A DNA stretch of 64,000 nucleotides from Brevibacterium ihuae (lineage in GTDB: Bacteria > Actinomycetota > Actinomycetes > Actinomycetales > Brevibacteriaceae). This document shows, piece after piece, positions 52,443 through 62,163 of this stretch (its first letter is position 1; each line of letters opens with the position of its first letter). The notes beneath the pieces are model-generated. The model was not told where the DNA came from. It did not search any database and saw only the letters and a list, made by a program, of their open reading frames with translations. A program made the position numbers and the translations under genes. Location: NCBI RefSeq assembly GCF_900184225.1, contig NZ_FXWZ01000003.1, forward strand, positions 871,684-935,683. Direction: 5' to 3'.

Positions 52443-53189
52443 ATGAGCATCCCCGACTACATGATCGAGTTCCACCGGCGGGCTCGGCGTCAGGGGCCGG
52501 GCACCGATGCCAGCACCCGGCGCGCCCTCGCGGCGGTGCCCGGGAGCACCGAGGTCCGGCGCATCCTCGACCTCGGGTGCGGGACCGGGGCGCAGTCGCT
52601 CGTCCTCGCTCAGGAGACCGGAGCGCGGGTGACCGCCGTGGACATCCTGCCGGAGTTCCTCGAGGAGCTGGAGTCGCGGGCGCGGGAGCTCGGGATCGCC
52701 GGCCGGATCGCCACGCTCGAGGCGTCGATGATCGATCTCGATCTGCCTCGGGAGCATTACGACCTCCTGTGGTCGGAGGACAGCGCGTACACCGTCGGGT
52801 TCGAGAACGGTCTGCAGTACTGGAAGCAGTTCCTCGCACCGGAAGGGACCCTCGTCGTGTCCGAGCTGTGCTGGCTCACCGACGAACGGCCGGAGGAGAT
52901 CGAGGACTACTGGACCGAGGGATACCCCGGGATCGGCACCGTGGAGGAGAAGCTCGCCGCGATCGATCAGGCCGGCTACACCTGCATCGAGCACTTCGTC
53001 CTCCCGCCCGAGGGATGGACGGAGGGATACTACACCCCGATTCGGGAACGCACCGAGGCGTTCAGCACGGAGTACGGGCGGGATCCGGAAGTCGACGCCT
53101 TCCTCGACTCGGGCCTCGACGAGGCGGCGATGTACGACCGGTTCGGCGAGTACTACTCGTACATCTTCTTCGTCCTGCAGGCGGGGTGA
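52443..53189 (+). CDS. Class I SAM-dependent methyltransferase
   Basis: 248 residues. ILDLGCGTGAQSLVLAQ is the SAM-binding motif I, VTAVDIL motif II with the acidic ribose contact, and YDLLWSEDSAYTVG motif IV. The C-terminus (YYSYIFFVLQAG) is typical of small-molecule methyltransferases. ATG at 52443, with another in frame at 52434. It follows the broken transporter but stands as a single gene. Substrate unknown. Confidence 0.83.
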   Translation: MSIPDYMIEFHRRARRQGPGTDASTRRALAAVPGSTEVRRILDLGCGTGAQSLVLAQETGARVTAVDILPEFLEELESRARELGIAGRIATLEASMIDLDLPREHYDLLWSEDSAYTVGFENGLQYWKQFLAPEGTLVVSELCWLTDERPEEIEDYWTEGYPGIGTVEEKLAAIDQAGYTCIEHFVLPPEGWTEGYYTPIRERTEAFSTEYGRDPEVDAFLDSGLDEAAMYDRFGEYYSYIFFVLQAG

Positions 53190-53229
53190 GGGGTGGGGTG
53201 AGCTCACCCGGCGACGCACCTCAGCCGCT

Positions 53230-53263
53230 TAGGATGGCGTAGACGCATCCGATTTCGAGAGGG
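53230..53263 (+). promoter_or_regulatory. Candidate -10 and ribosome binding site for the mcrBC operon
   Basis: TAGGAT at 53230-53235 is a plausible -10, and GAGAGGG at 53257-53263 lies 5 nt before the McrB ATG. No operator was recognised. Confidence 0.4.
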
Positions 53264-53268
53264 TCTCA

Positions 53269-56200
53269 ATGGAACGCTTCTGGCTCCTGCGCAACGATCA
53301 CTTCGATGAGGAACTCGTCGACGAAGGATTCGTATCGGTCGGCTGGGCCGGAACGCCCGATCTCCGCGATCTGGAACGGCAATCGATATCGGAACGGCTT
53401 GACCAGCTGTACCCTGACGCACGCCCCCGAACCATCTCGGCTTGGGCTTCGACTCTCGATCGATTCGCCCATGAGGTCAAGGTAGGCGACTATGTCGTCG
53501 CTCCCAGCGGCTCGCGGCCGATTCTACGGATCGGTGAGATCAAGGGTGACTACTACTTCGATTCACACGCGACCGACCATCAGCACCGCCGGCCCGTTCG
53601 ATGGATGCAGGTGGACATCCCCCGCAGGCAACTTCCTCCGGGAGTCCGGAATGCGATTAGATCGATTGGGACTCTGTCTGAGATCCATCAGGAGGTACCG
53701 TATTTCGAGAAGCTTGCCCAGGGGCACATCGGATTCGTGACGGATCCACACCCCGTGCCCGACCCGTCGGCAGGTAGGACCTGGGTCGTGGGTGCAACGA
53801 TCAATGGCGAGGACCGCACTGCGGATTTCATCGAGGCCGGAACGTGGTCGCTCCACAACGGCCTCACCGGGGCGGCGGCCGACATGCGCTCCGGCGACAG
53901 GATCGCCATCAAGGCGAGCTTCACGCAGTCGAACGGCTTACCGTTCGAGAACCATGGGATACCCGTCTCGGTCATGCGCATCAAAGCACGAGGGTTGATT
54001 CGCGAAACTCGTGCAGAGCATGCGGTCGTCGATTGGGACCGGGATTTCGCTCCGCGGGACTGGTACTTCTACACCCACCAATCGAGCGTGTGGAAGCTGC
54101 GCACGGATAGGCGATACGCGCGCGAACTCGAACACTTCATCTTCGACGACGAGGCACAGGACATCGATCTGTTCCTGAGCGACCCGTACTATGCCCGCTA
54201 CTCGCTCCCTCAGCCCCCGGCGCCGGAACCCGAAGTCGAACCGACCGGATCCTTCCGCCTGTCGGCACCATCTGCCCAACCGGTTTACGCGGCCGCCGAT
54301 CGATGGAAGCGCGCACTCACTGAGGGGACTTCTCTTTTCACCGACGCACCTCTGGATTACACGGAGGCAGTGCGAGGACTCGTTCGCGGATTCATTGAGC
54401 AGCCCGACATCGGTCCGGGGACCTTCCTCGGAAAACTGGCCTCCCAGGTCGCAGATCAACCGACTAGCAGCGTCCAGCTCGCGGCCGAGCTCCTGTTCAT
54501 CTATTTCCTCCCGGTACACACCTCGTCGATCAAGTCGAGGACCAAGCGAACCGCGGTGGACGAGATCAGCAGCTGGCGGCAGGACGCAGTGAGCGTCCCA
54601 GATGCGCTCCAGTCCGCCCTGGAGTCCGGAATCGCACGAGTGGGTACCGGGTACCACACCTACAGGTGGGTGATGTTCCGCTACCTGATCAGATTCGTCG
54701 AGGCGATCAGCGCTCTGCCGGAGACCCAGCGCCGTGGAGCTCTCAACGATTGGCGCACCTTTCAAACGGTGCTCGGGACCATCGATGACACGACGGCATG
54801 GTCGCTCCGATTCCTGCTCGAGCACATGTTCTTCCCGCACCATGCCCTGGCGAGCTCGAGTCGCGATGATCGCGAACAGATCGCGAAGAGCTTTGATGTA
54901 GCCGATGACGACACCGGCGAGAACGCCCTGAGCAGCCTCGAACCGAATGTCCGGTACGGCGACCGGTATGAGATCAACCTCTACCGATACCCATACCGCT
55001 ACCTCTGGCGCGATCTGAACGCTGCACAGGAAGCCTGGGGTTCGTGGGCGTTCCTCTGTGCGGAGACTCCAGGGTTCATTTCGAGTCAGGATGTCGCGCA
55101 TCTCAGTTGGACGGCGAAACTGTTCGATCAGTCGAAATCGGACGAGACGTTGCCCGACCTCCTCGCCCGCACCTTCGAGGAGACCGGCCAGTCCAGTCCG
55201 CTCCTGACCGACTGGGTCGACTCGCACCCGGACGAGGCCCGCGCGGTGTTCGCAGAAGCCCGGACCGACGGTCCGGCACGCTGGATCGATCGTCTCGAGC
55301 AAGCTATCGAACCTCCCGCCGCCAAGAAGGACCAGTTCCTCGAAGAAGTCTCGCTCGTCCTATCAGGACTCAACCCCGAGCTGCCGGTGCGATTCGAGTC
55401 GAGCACCCGCGCCGTCGATGCGCTCATCGGCCACACCTCTCCTGCCGAATCGGCCACTCTCGGAGAGATCTACAACCTCTATTGCCAGCAGGTCGATGTC
55501 ATGCGTGCGGCGATACAGCACACCGGCGGTTCGGACCTCGATCGCGGTACCACCGCACTCCTGGCGCATCGGCTCATCGAACTCGACCCGGTGGAAACCG
55601 ACTGGAGTGCCGAAACACGCACTCGGTTCGTCGACTGGCGATCCGGTCGGATGATCGTGCACCCGCCGAACAACGACTACGAATCCCCGACTGAGAATGC
55701 AGATGACCAGAACCGCCCTCCAGGGCCACCCTCCAGCCCACCCGACCGACCTCGGACTCTTACGGAACTGGCTGAAGCTCTCCACATTGCTTCCGAGGCC
55801 GGGCACGCGTGGCTGGAGCTCACCAGGGACCTGCTCCAAAGCAAGCGGCAGATGATCCTTCAGGGCCCACCGGGCACCGGCAAGACGTATATGGCGCAGG
55901 AGATCGCAGAGTTCCTCACCGGCAGCGCCGAACGCGTGACACTCGTCCAGTTCCATCCCGGCACGTCGTACGAGGATTTCGTGCAGGGGCTGAGGCCGAT
56001 CCCCGATGAGCCGACGAGCTTCGCGCTCACCGATGGGCCTCTACTCAGACTTGCCAAGCGCGCGGCCAGCGATCCTGCGCACTCGTACGCCTTGGTCATC
56101 GATGAGTTCAACCGAGCGAACATCCCCGCGGTGTTCGGCGAGCTGTACTTCCTCCTCGAGTATCGCAACCGGAGCGTCACGATGACTTACGGCGATTCAT

Positions 56201-56619
56201 TCTCGATTCCCGAGAACCTCTTCTTCATCGGAACCATGAACACCGCGGATCGCTCCATCACGCTCGTCGACTCGGCGCTGCGTCGCCGATTCGCCATTCG
56301 CGATCTCCGACCCGGGGAACCGCCGATGGATGAGGTGCTCATATCGTGGACCGAACAGCATGCTCCCGACCTGAAATGGCTCCCGGAGCTCCTGGACCTC
56401 GCCAACTCGAGGATCGCAGACCCGGACCAGGCGATCGGTCCGAGCCACTTCCTGCACTCGAACCTCAGTGAGGAGTCTGCGCGACAGGCATGGGAGTTCA
56501 CGGTGATGCCGACGCTGAAAGAGCATTTCTACGGCGAACCCGACCGTCTGGCACCACTGACGTTCGACGCGCTCAAAGCGGTCGTGACAGACACGGAGAG
56601 CGATGCTGAGGCTGACTGA
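53269..56619 (+). CDS. mcrB: McrB-type restriction GTPase with two N-terminal sensor-like domains
   Basis: 1116 residues. The C-terminal AAA+ GTPase shows Walker A QGPPGTGKTY near 864-872, VQFHPGTSYEDF, Walker B VIDEFNRAN near 943, and the McrB signature MNTADRS near 989, with ALRRRF after it. The N-terminus has two domains that look like modified-base readers: residues 1-110 (FWLLRNDHFDEE, VGDYVVAPSG, LRIGEIKGDYYF) resemble the PUA-like domain of Mrr-type restriction proteins, and about 165-290 (WVVGATING, GDRIAIKASF, VSVMRIKARG, RDWYFYTHQSSVW) an EVE-like domain known on McrB proteins. A 550-residue helical region links them to the motor. Type IV systems cut DNA with modified bases. mcrC overlaps by 17 nt. 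GC content is visibly lower than in neighbours. Confidence 0.88.
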   Translation: MERFWLLRNDHFDEELVDEGFVSVGWAGTPDLRDLERQSISERLDQLYPDARPRTISAWASTLDRFAHEVKVGDYVVAPSGSRPILRIGEIKGDYYFDSHATDHQHRRPVRWMQVDIPRRQLPPGVRNAIRSIGTLSEIHQEVPYFEKLAQGHIGFVTDPHPVPDPSAGRTWVVGATINGEDRTADFIEAGTWSLHNGLTGAAADMRSGDRIAIKASFTQSNGLPFENHGIPVSVMRIKARGLIRETRAEHAVVDWDRDFAPRDWYFYTHQSSVWKLRTDRRYARELEHFIFDDEAQDIDLFLSDPYYARYSLPQPPAPEPEVEPTGSFRLSAPSAQPVYAAADRWKRALTEGTSLFTDAPLDYTEAVRGLVRGFIEQPDIGPGTFLGKLASQVADQPTSSVQLAAELLFIYFLPVHTSSIKSRTKRTAVDEISSWRQDAVSVPDALQSALESGIARVGTGYHTYRWVMFRYLIRFVEAISALPETQRRGALNDWRTFQTVLGTIDDTTAWSLRFLLEHMFFPHHALASSSRDDREQIAKSFDVADDDTGENALSSLEPNVRYGDRYEINLYRYPYRYLWRDLNAAQEAWGSWAFLCAETPGFISSQDVAHLSWTAKLFDQSKSDETLPDLLARTFEETGQSSPLLTDWVDSHPDEARAVFAEARTDGPARWIDRLEQAIEPPAAKKDQFLEEVSLVLSGLNPELPVRFESSTRAVDALIGHTSPAESATLGEIYNLYCQQVDVMRAAIQHTGGSDLDRGTTALLAHRLIELDPVETDWSAETRTRFVDWRSGRMIVHPPNNDYESPTENADDQNRPPGPPSSPPDRPRTLTELAEALHIASEAGHAWLELTRDLLQSKRQMILQGPPGTGKTYMAQEIAEFLTGSAERVTLVQFHPGTSYEDFVQGLRPIPDEPTSFALTDGPLLRLAKRAASDPAHSYALVIDEFNRANIPAVFGELYFLLEYRNRSVTMTYGDSFSIPENLFFIGTMNTADRSITLVDSALRRRFAIRDLRPGEPPMDEVLISWTEQHAPDLKWLPELLDLANSRIADPDQAIGPSHFLHSNLSEESARQAWEFTVMPTLKEHFYGEPDRLAPLTFDALKAVVTDTESDAEAD

Positions 56620-57772
56620 GCACCAGCTCAGCGAAGCTGTGCTCCTCCCCTGGGAGGAGCAGCAGGTCCTGGCCCGGGTACTCGGCGCAACCGTCGAATC
56701 GGCTCAGGACGGACGGGTACGGATCAGGCCGGGATCCCGGATCGGAGTCCTTCACCTTCCTTCGACGGATGTCATCGTCTCGCCCAAATTGCCGGTCGTG
56801 CGCGTTCTGGAGATGATCGAGTTCGCGACCCGGTCTCTTGGTTGGCAGGAGAATGACGCACACGGGCTGAGCAGCACCTCTATCGTCGATGCGCTCGCGG
56901 CTCTCTTTGCGCGTTCATGCTTGCGAACCTTGGAGCGCGGAATCCACCAGTCGTATCGGTCGGCCGATAGGAATCTGCCGTACGTCAAGGGTCGCCTCGA
57001 TGTAGCGCGGTACATTCGCTCGCCTCTTCCGCTGCCGATTCCGTCGACCATCCAAGTGCGGGACGAGGACATTCCCGAGAACCAAGTTCTCAGAGCGGCT
57101 CTGCGCAGTGTGCAGCACTCATCGACGCTCTCTTCGAGCACCCGATCGATGGTCGCGGCAGCGTGGCGCAGTCTCCGGCATGTCACCCCGCGCCCCGATG
57201 CACTCGAAACAGCCGAGAGGATTGATTGGACCCGTTTGAACTGTCACTACCGACAGGCTGTCGAGCTCGCGCGGCTGGTCCTCACGGCATCGTCACTTTC
57301 AGCGGAATCAGGGAACTCGAGCATCCCCGGATTCGTCATCGACATGCCCTCAGTGGTCGAGCATTACGTCCGGGCGAAACTCCGGCAGCACTGGCGTCTG
57401 AGCAGCACCGAGTTCCCCGACTCGTGGAAGGGCCGGCTCTGGCTCGATAGCGGACGCAAGGTTCAACTCATTCCCGACCTCGGCGTCTACCGCCACGGTG
57501 AATGGCAGTTCGTTGGGGACGTCAAGTACAAGTCGAGCGGAGACGACGGGTCGGCCCAGCGGAATGACATCTACCAGATGCTCGCCTATCTCACGGCTAC
57601 AGGTCTCGACGTCGGAACACTGATTTACGCCGGGACCGGCGCGCCCCCACTGCACTATCAGATCGACCGCTCGGGCGCGACGATCAACGTCGAGTCCATC
57701 GACCTCAACACCGCCGACCCTCTTCAGGGCACCGCAGTACTTGACGCGCCTCTGACTCGTTCGATCCGGTGA
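56603..57772 (+). CDS. mcrC: McrC-type nuclease subunit
   Basis: 389 residues. The N-terminal part (WEEQQVLARVLG, GVLHLPSTDVIVSPKLP) is the McrB-contacting domain; the C-terminal PD-(D/E)xK nuclease has IPDLGVY near 289 and GDVKYKS near 306. DRNLPYVKGRLDVARYI is the conserved central McrC segment. It activates McrB GTPase and supplies the cutting site. The ATG lies inside the end of mcrB (17-nt overlap). Confidence 0.92.
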   Translation: MLRLTEHQLSEAVLLPWEEQQVLARVLGATVESAQDGRVRIRPGSRIGVLHLPSTDVIVSPKLPVVRVLEMIEFATRSLGWQENDAHGLSSTSIVDALAALFARSCLRTLERGIHQSYRSADRNLPYVKGRLDVARYIRSPLPLPIPSTIQVRDEDIPENQVLRAALRSVQHSSTLSSSTRSMVAAAWRSLRHVTPRPDALETAERIDWTRLNCHYRQAVELARLVLTASSLSAESGNSSIPGFVIDMPSVVEHYVRAKLRQHWRLSSTEFPDSWKGRLWLDSGRKVQLIPDLGVYRHGEWQFVGDVKYKSSGDDGSAQRNDIYQMLAYLTATGLDVGTLIYAGTGAPPLHYQIDRSGATINVESIDLNTADPLQGTAVLDAPLTRSIR

Positions 57773-57853
57773 GTGCTGAGCCCGTTCGCCCCACATTCAG
57801 CCCTCACCGCGGACTGGACCTGCTCGCATCGGCCGATCACCTCCGCCGCTCCC

Positions 57854-60295
57854 CTACGAGAAGTCTCCTCGGCTGTCCTGGTCGAGCTTGGCGACAACCC
57901 GCTGCGCCACTCGAAGGACCTCGGTCGGGGCTACGATGCCGTGCAGTTCACCCACGATGACCTCGGCAATTGCGTCAACCATCCGGTCGGTTAGGGACAA
58001 GGGCACCGATCCGATAGCTGTGTCGGCCTTTGCAGACTCCATCCCGATCGCAGAGCTGAGCCCCACCGAATTGTCACCATCGACATTCACTGCATTCGCC
58101 GCAGATTCCTCGTCGATCATCTCAGTCACACCCGCGGCGCTGTCTGCGGGGGCATCCACAACCGTGGCGGCTTCCAAGTCCTGTTCTCTGGTTCCGTCCC
58201 CGAGTTGCTCCCAATCCTCATCTCCGTCCCCCTCACCGGGGCTCGTGATCAGTTCGATCTCGGGAATCACCGGTAGAAGAAGGTCTGGAATCCGCGATTC
58301 GGGCAGGACCAGATCGAGACGAGCAGTTGCACGGGTCAGCGCGATGTACAGCAAACGGCTGCCAGACTCATTCAGCCGATGTATTCCATCGGGATCCGCA
58401 ATCACCACGGCATCGAACTCCAAGCCCTTTGCGGCCTCCGGCCGGACGAGATTGATGCTCGCCCCCAGCGCACCGTTCTCCGCGATCGAGTAACGCACGT
58501 CTTGGCTGTCCATATGGTCGGCGATGGCATCGAACATCGACTCCGCTGCAATCACCCCGACCATCAAGCCGTCTGCAGAATGCTCACGAGCACACTCCAG
58601 GACGATGCGCGAGACGTTTTTGCTCGATGTGCTCAGCGCTCGAGGTTCCCGTCCAGTCGACCGCACTGATTCTGCAGGATCCAGCTGCGGGGCGATCTCG
58701 TTCTGAAGCGCCACCGCAATGCGGAGGATTTCGCTGGGTACCCTATAGACGTGCCTCAGTGTCTGGCGCGATGCAGGGACTCCCTCCTTCTCAAGGATGG
58801 TCATGATCTCAGCCCATGAGTTGCGTGCGAACGGCCCAGTGGATTGCGCGATATCACCGGCGAGCGTCATCGCTCCTCCACGAGAGCGCCGAGCCAACGC
58901 CTTCAGCTGCATCCCGCTGAGATCCTGCGCTTCATCGACCACGATGTGAGAGAACTGCGGTTGCTCGCCAGGGGACAGCATCGCCTCCGCCTCATGCAGG
59001 AGAAAGGCGTCTTCCATCGACCACGGCTCGTCGGAGATGTACTGGCGTGACGGCCGGTACAAGAGGCCGAGTTCTTCCTCGCTCAGCTCATGGCCACCGG
59101 CGGCTGCGAGACGATTTCGAGAACCGAACAGTTCACGGAGGAACTGATGGGGCGAGAGTCTCGGCCATACTCGATCAACTTGCTGATTGAAGGAGACCGC
59201 GTCGAACTCCCGCTCGAAACTCGCCCCACTGACGACTGATGAAGCCCTGAGGCATTCACCTCGGAGTCCCTCGATGAATCGTTCTCGCCCTTCCCCGTAT
59301 GGCAAGTACGAGAGGGGCTTGATCAGGTCATGAACCATCTCGGATGAGATCTCGACATAGCCGGTTGAGGCAGCCCGCTTTACCCGCAGCGCAGTGCCCG
59401 CTACACGTATGCGAGACCGGAGGCCTTCGGCCAGCACGTGCTGCATTCGAGCATCTCCCTTGAGCTGAGCAACATGCGGCAGCTCGACATTGCGAGGAAC
59501 GACGAGATCACGAACCAGGTGTTCGAGAGCCGCATGGCGCACTCCTTCGTCGCCCAATGACGGCACGACCTGCTCGATGTATTTCATCAAGGTGAGGTTC
59601 GGCCCGACGACCAGCACGTCCTCCGGTCGCAGACCCGGCTGGTTGTACAGCAACCACGAGACACGGTGCAGAGCGACAGCGGTCTTTCCGGTGCCGGGAC
59701 CGCCCTGGATCACGAGGAGAGATCTCGGCTCCTGAGCGATGACGTCATACTGCGCTGCCTGGATCGTCCGCACGATGTCGTTCATCGTGTCCGTTCGACC
59801 TGCTTCGAGACTGTTGAGGAGTTCGTCATCGATCCGGATCGCACCGCTGTCTAGAGCCGCGATCTCTTCGGCGAGCTGAGCGAACACGAGATCGGAGAAG
59901 TCCTCGATGACGTTCCGCCGGGTCCGAAACGTGCGCTTTCGACTCAGCGCTCTCGGGTCCTCAGGGGTCGCGGAGTAGAACTGCCCACCGATCTTGGACT
60001 TCCAGCTCGCGACGAGCATGTCGCCCGTCTCGGATCGAATAGCCGACTTGCCGACATAGAACTGAGGCCCTGATTCAAAGTCGACACGCCCGATCGCAAC
60101 TGCATCCTCAGCGCCCAGCTTATCCCCGGACTTGAGTGCCTTCCGCGCCGCTCTGACGTCTGCGGCGTTGCCGCTCACTGACTGGAGTGAACGAGAACTC
60201 TGGCGTTGGACCTCGGAATAGCGACGCATAGCGTCATCGAAATACCTCTGCTCCGACGCGAGTTCGGCGGGCTTATCCAAGGAGTCGACGGTCAT
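57854..60295 (-). CDS. HelD/UvrD-family superfamily 1 helicase
   Basis: 813 residues. The N-terminus is a predicted coiled coil (ELASEQRYFDDAMRRYSEVQ) followed by the HelD-type segment YVGKSAIR..LVASWKS..FYSATPEDP and RKRTFRTRR. Walker A is GGPGTGKT near residue 199, motif II VDEAQD near 452, motif VI YIALTRAT near 660. HelD proteins remove stalled RNA polymerase; the actinobacterial HelR also protects against rifamycins. The last ~130 residues are acidic, rich in Glu/Asp/Ala, and not part of the family. No rifamycin-associated element was found upstream. It converges on mcrC with an 80-nt gap and shares the island's lower GC. The 60296-60489 gap holds no gene. Confidence 0.85.
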   Translation of the reverse strand: MTVDSLDKPAELASEQRYFDDAMRRYSEVQRQSSRSLQSVSGNAADVRAARKALKSGDKLGAEDAVAIGRVDFESGPQFYVGKSAIRSETGDMLVASWKSKIGGQFYSATPEDPRALSRKRTFRTRRNVIEDFSDLVFAQLAEEIAALDSGAIRIDDELLNSLEAGRTDTMNDIVRTIQAAQYDVIAQEPRSLLVIQGGPGTGKTAVALHRVSWLLYNQPGLRPEDVLVVGPNLTLMKYIEQVVPSLGDEGVRHAALEHLVRDLVVPRNVELPHVAQLKGDARMQHVLAEGLRSRIRVAGTALRVKRAASTGYVEISSEMVHDLIKPLSYLPYGEGRERFIEGLRGECLRASSVVSGASFEREFDAVSFNQQVDRVWPRLSPHQFLRELFGSRNRLAAAGGHELSEEELGLLYRPSRQYISDEPWSMEDAFLLHEAEAMLSPGEQPQFSHIVVDEAQDLSGMQLKALARRSRGGAMTLAGDIAQSTGPFARNSWAEIMTILEKEGVPASRQTLRHVYRVPSEILRIAVALQNEIAPQLDPAESVRSTGREPRALSTSSKNVSRIVLECAREHSADGLMVGVIAAESMFDAIADHMDSQDVRYSIAENGALGASINLVRPEAAKGLEFDAVVIADPDGIHRLNESGSRLLYIALTRATARLDLVLPESRIPDLLLPVIPEIELITSPGEGDGDEDWEQLGDGTREQDLEAATVVDAPADSAAGVTEMIDEESAANAVNVDGDNSVGLSSAIGMESAKADTAIGSVPLSLTDRMVDAIAEVIVGELHGIVAPTEVLRVAQRVVAKLDQDSRGDFS

Positions 60296-60419
60296 GAGTT
60301 CCTGCCTCAGTCATCGTTGAAAGTTCGCATTGCGCAACACCTGATTCCAGTATGCACTGAGGCACGGACACGTCACCGTCATGCGGACAACCCTTGAAAC
60401 CCACAACGGCCCTGCCTAG

Positions 60420-60435
60420 TGTGAACGGCATCACG
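60420..60435 (+). promoter_or_regulatory. CRP/GlxR-type site before the amidohydrolase operon
   Basis: TGTGAACGGCATCACG has one perfect half-site (TGTGA) and one with a single mismatch (TCACG), spaced six bases, 54 nt upstream of the amidohydrolase start. Together with the site at 5018 it suggests a shared carbon-status regulator; control is inferred. Confidence 0.5.
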
Positions 60436-60489
60436 GACCCCAACAGCCCTGGCCGACCGCAATGATGACTGCTCTCCTCGAGGTGACAC

Positions 60490-62163
60490 ATGGAACCGAC
60501 GATCGTCTTCCCCGCCCGCATGGTCCGCACGATGGACCCAGCCTGCCCCACTGCCGAGGCCGTCGCCGTCCGCGGCGACCGGTTCCGCGCCGTCGGCACG
60601 GTCGAGGAGCTCATGGCCTACCCGAACGCCACCCTCGACGACCGCTACGCGGACCGCGTGCTGCTTCCCGGATTCGTCGAGGCCCACGGCCATGCCGGGA
60701 CCGGGTCCGTGTGGGAGGGGACCTATGTCGGGTACGTCGACCGGACCGATCCCGACGGCCGCTTCTGGCCCGGCTGCCGGTCGATCGAGGACGTCGTCGA
60801 GCGCCTGCGCGAGGGCGCCGCCGAGCTCACCGACCCGGACCGCACCCTCATGGCCTGGGGCCTCGACCCCATCTACTTCCCCGGCGAGACCCTCACCGCC
60901 GCCGAGCTCGACCGCGCGACCGACACCCGCCCGATCTACATCACCCATACGAGCGGGCACGCGTGCGCGGTGAATTCCGCCGCCATGCGCGCGAGCGGGA
61001 TCGACGAGACCACGGAGGTCGAGGGCGTCGTCAAGGATGCGGACGGGCGACCCACCGGCGAGCTCCACGAGTTCGCGGCGATGGGCCTGGTTGCCCACCT
61101 CGTGCAGGGCGGCAGCATCCTGCAGATCGACGAGAACTCCATCGGCCGGTACGCCCAGGACGGGGTCAACACCGGCACCACGACTCTCACCGACCTCGGG
61201 TCGATGATCCTCATGGACGACGAGGGCGTCGAGCTGTACCGCAGCAGCGTCCCCGCCGACAGCCCGGTCCGGCTCAACGTCTTCCACTTCGGCGCCGGCG
61301 CCGGCCCGGTGTCGAAGTCCCTGCCCGAGGCGGTCGAGCGGATCGTCCGGCTCAGGGAGACCTCGACGGACCGCCTCCGGTTCGGCAACGTCAAGCTCAT
61401 GCTCGATGGCACCCTCCAGGGATTCACCGCCCGCGTGCTCGAACCCGGCTACTACGGGGACCAGCCCAACGGCATGTGGAACGTCACCCCGGAGGAGTAC
61501 CGGGCTGCATTCGAGGCGTTCCACGCCGCCGGGCTGCTCATCCACGTCCACTGCAACGGCGACCAGGCGGTGCAGCTCTTCATCGACACCCTGCAGACCG
61601 TCCTCGATGCCCACCCGCGACGGGACCACCGGCACACCTGCACCCATTCGCAGATGACCCGGCCGGCCCAGTACCGGCGGCTAGCGGCCCTCGGCGCGTG
61701 CGCCAACATCTTCGCCAACCACATCTGGGCCTGGGGCGACCAGCACCTCGACATCACCATGGGTCCCGACAAGGCCCGCCGCAACAACGCCGCCGCGACG
61801 GCCGCGCGCCTCGGCGTGCCGCTGAGCATCCACTCCGACACCCCGGTCACCCCGCTGGGTCCGCTCCGCACTGCGAAGCACGCGATCACGCGCCTCACCC
61901 AGTCGGGACGCGTCATGGGCGAGCACGAGCGGATCAGCGCGGCCGCCGCTCTCGAGGCGATCACCATCGGCGCGGCCTACATGCTCAAGATGGACCACGA
62001 GGTCGGCTCGATCGAGCCCGGCAAGTACGCCGACCTCGCGGTGCTGTCCGACGACCCGTTCGACCTCGCTCCCGAGGAGTTCGAGCGGATCCACGTGTAC
62101 GGCACGGTGGTCGGCGGACGGCACTACGCGAGCGCGATCACCCAGGAACCCCCGGTGTCGTGA
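60490..62163 (+). CDS. Amidohydrolase family metal-dependent hydrolase (YtcJ-like)
   Basis: 557 residues. Metal histidines His66 and His68 are in VEAHGHAG; later metal-site histidines are in LIHVHCNGDQA and THSQMTRPAQY, and a C-terminal Asp follows in LSIHSDTPVTPLG. The flanking small beta domain (IVFPARMVRTMDP and KYADLAVLSDDPF) completes the composite-domain amidohydrolase fold of the YtcJ/NfdA group, which deformylates or deacylates amines. It overlaps the CobW gene by 4 nt. Substrate unknown; the operon also encodes a transporter. Confidence 0.85.
   Translation: MEPTIVFPARMVRTMDPACPTAEAVAVRGDRFRAVGTVEELMAYPNATLDDRYADRVLLPGFVEAHGHAGTGSVWEGTYVGYVDRTDPDGRFWPGCRSIEDVVERLREGAAELTDPDRTLMAWGLDPIYFPGETLTAAELDRATDTRPIYITHTSGHACAVNSAAMRASGIDETTEVEGVVKDADGRPTGELHEFAAMGLVAHLVQGGSILQIDENSIGRYAQDGVNTGTTTLTDLGSMILMDDEGVELYRSSVPADSPVRLNVFHFGAGAGPVSKSLPEAVERIVRLRETSTDRLRFGNVKLMLDGTLQGFTARVLEPGYYGDQPNGMWNVTPEEYRAAFEAFHAAGLLIHVHCNGDQAVQLFIDTLQTVLDAHPRRDHRHTCTHSQMTRPAQYRRLAALGACANIFANHIWAWGDQHLDITMGPDKARRNNAAATAARLGVPLSIHSDTPVTPLGPLRTAKHAITRLTQSGRVMGEHERISAAAALEAITIGAAYMLKMDHEVGSIEPGKYADLAVLSDDPFDLAPEEFERIHVYGTVVGGRHYASAITQEPPVS

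Noticed and set aside
53269..60295. CoCoNuT-type McrBC system
   Set aside because: Those systems carry extra coiled-coil, RNA-binding or nuclease components encoded alongside; only mcrB and mcrC are coupled here and the HelD gene is on the other strand.
60296..60489. Rifamycin-associated element upstream of the HelD-like gene
   Set aside because: The expected GGGGCTTGC-type inverted repeat is not present; an 8-bp inverted repeat (GCCTCAGT/ACTGAGGC) 44 nt apart is too weak to call.
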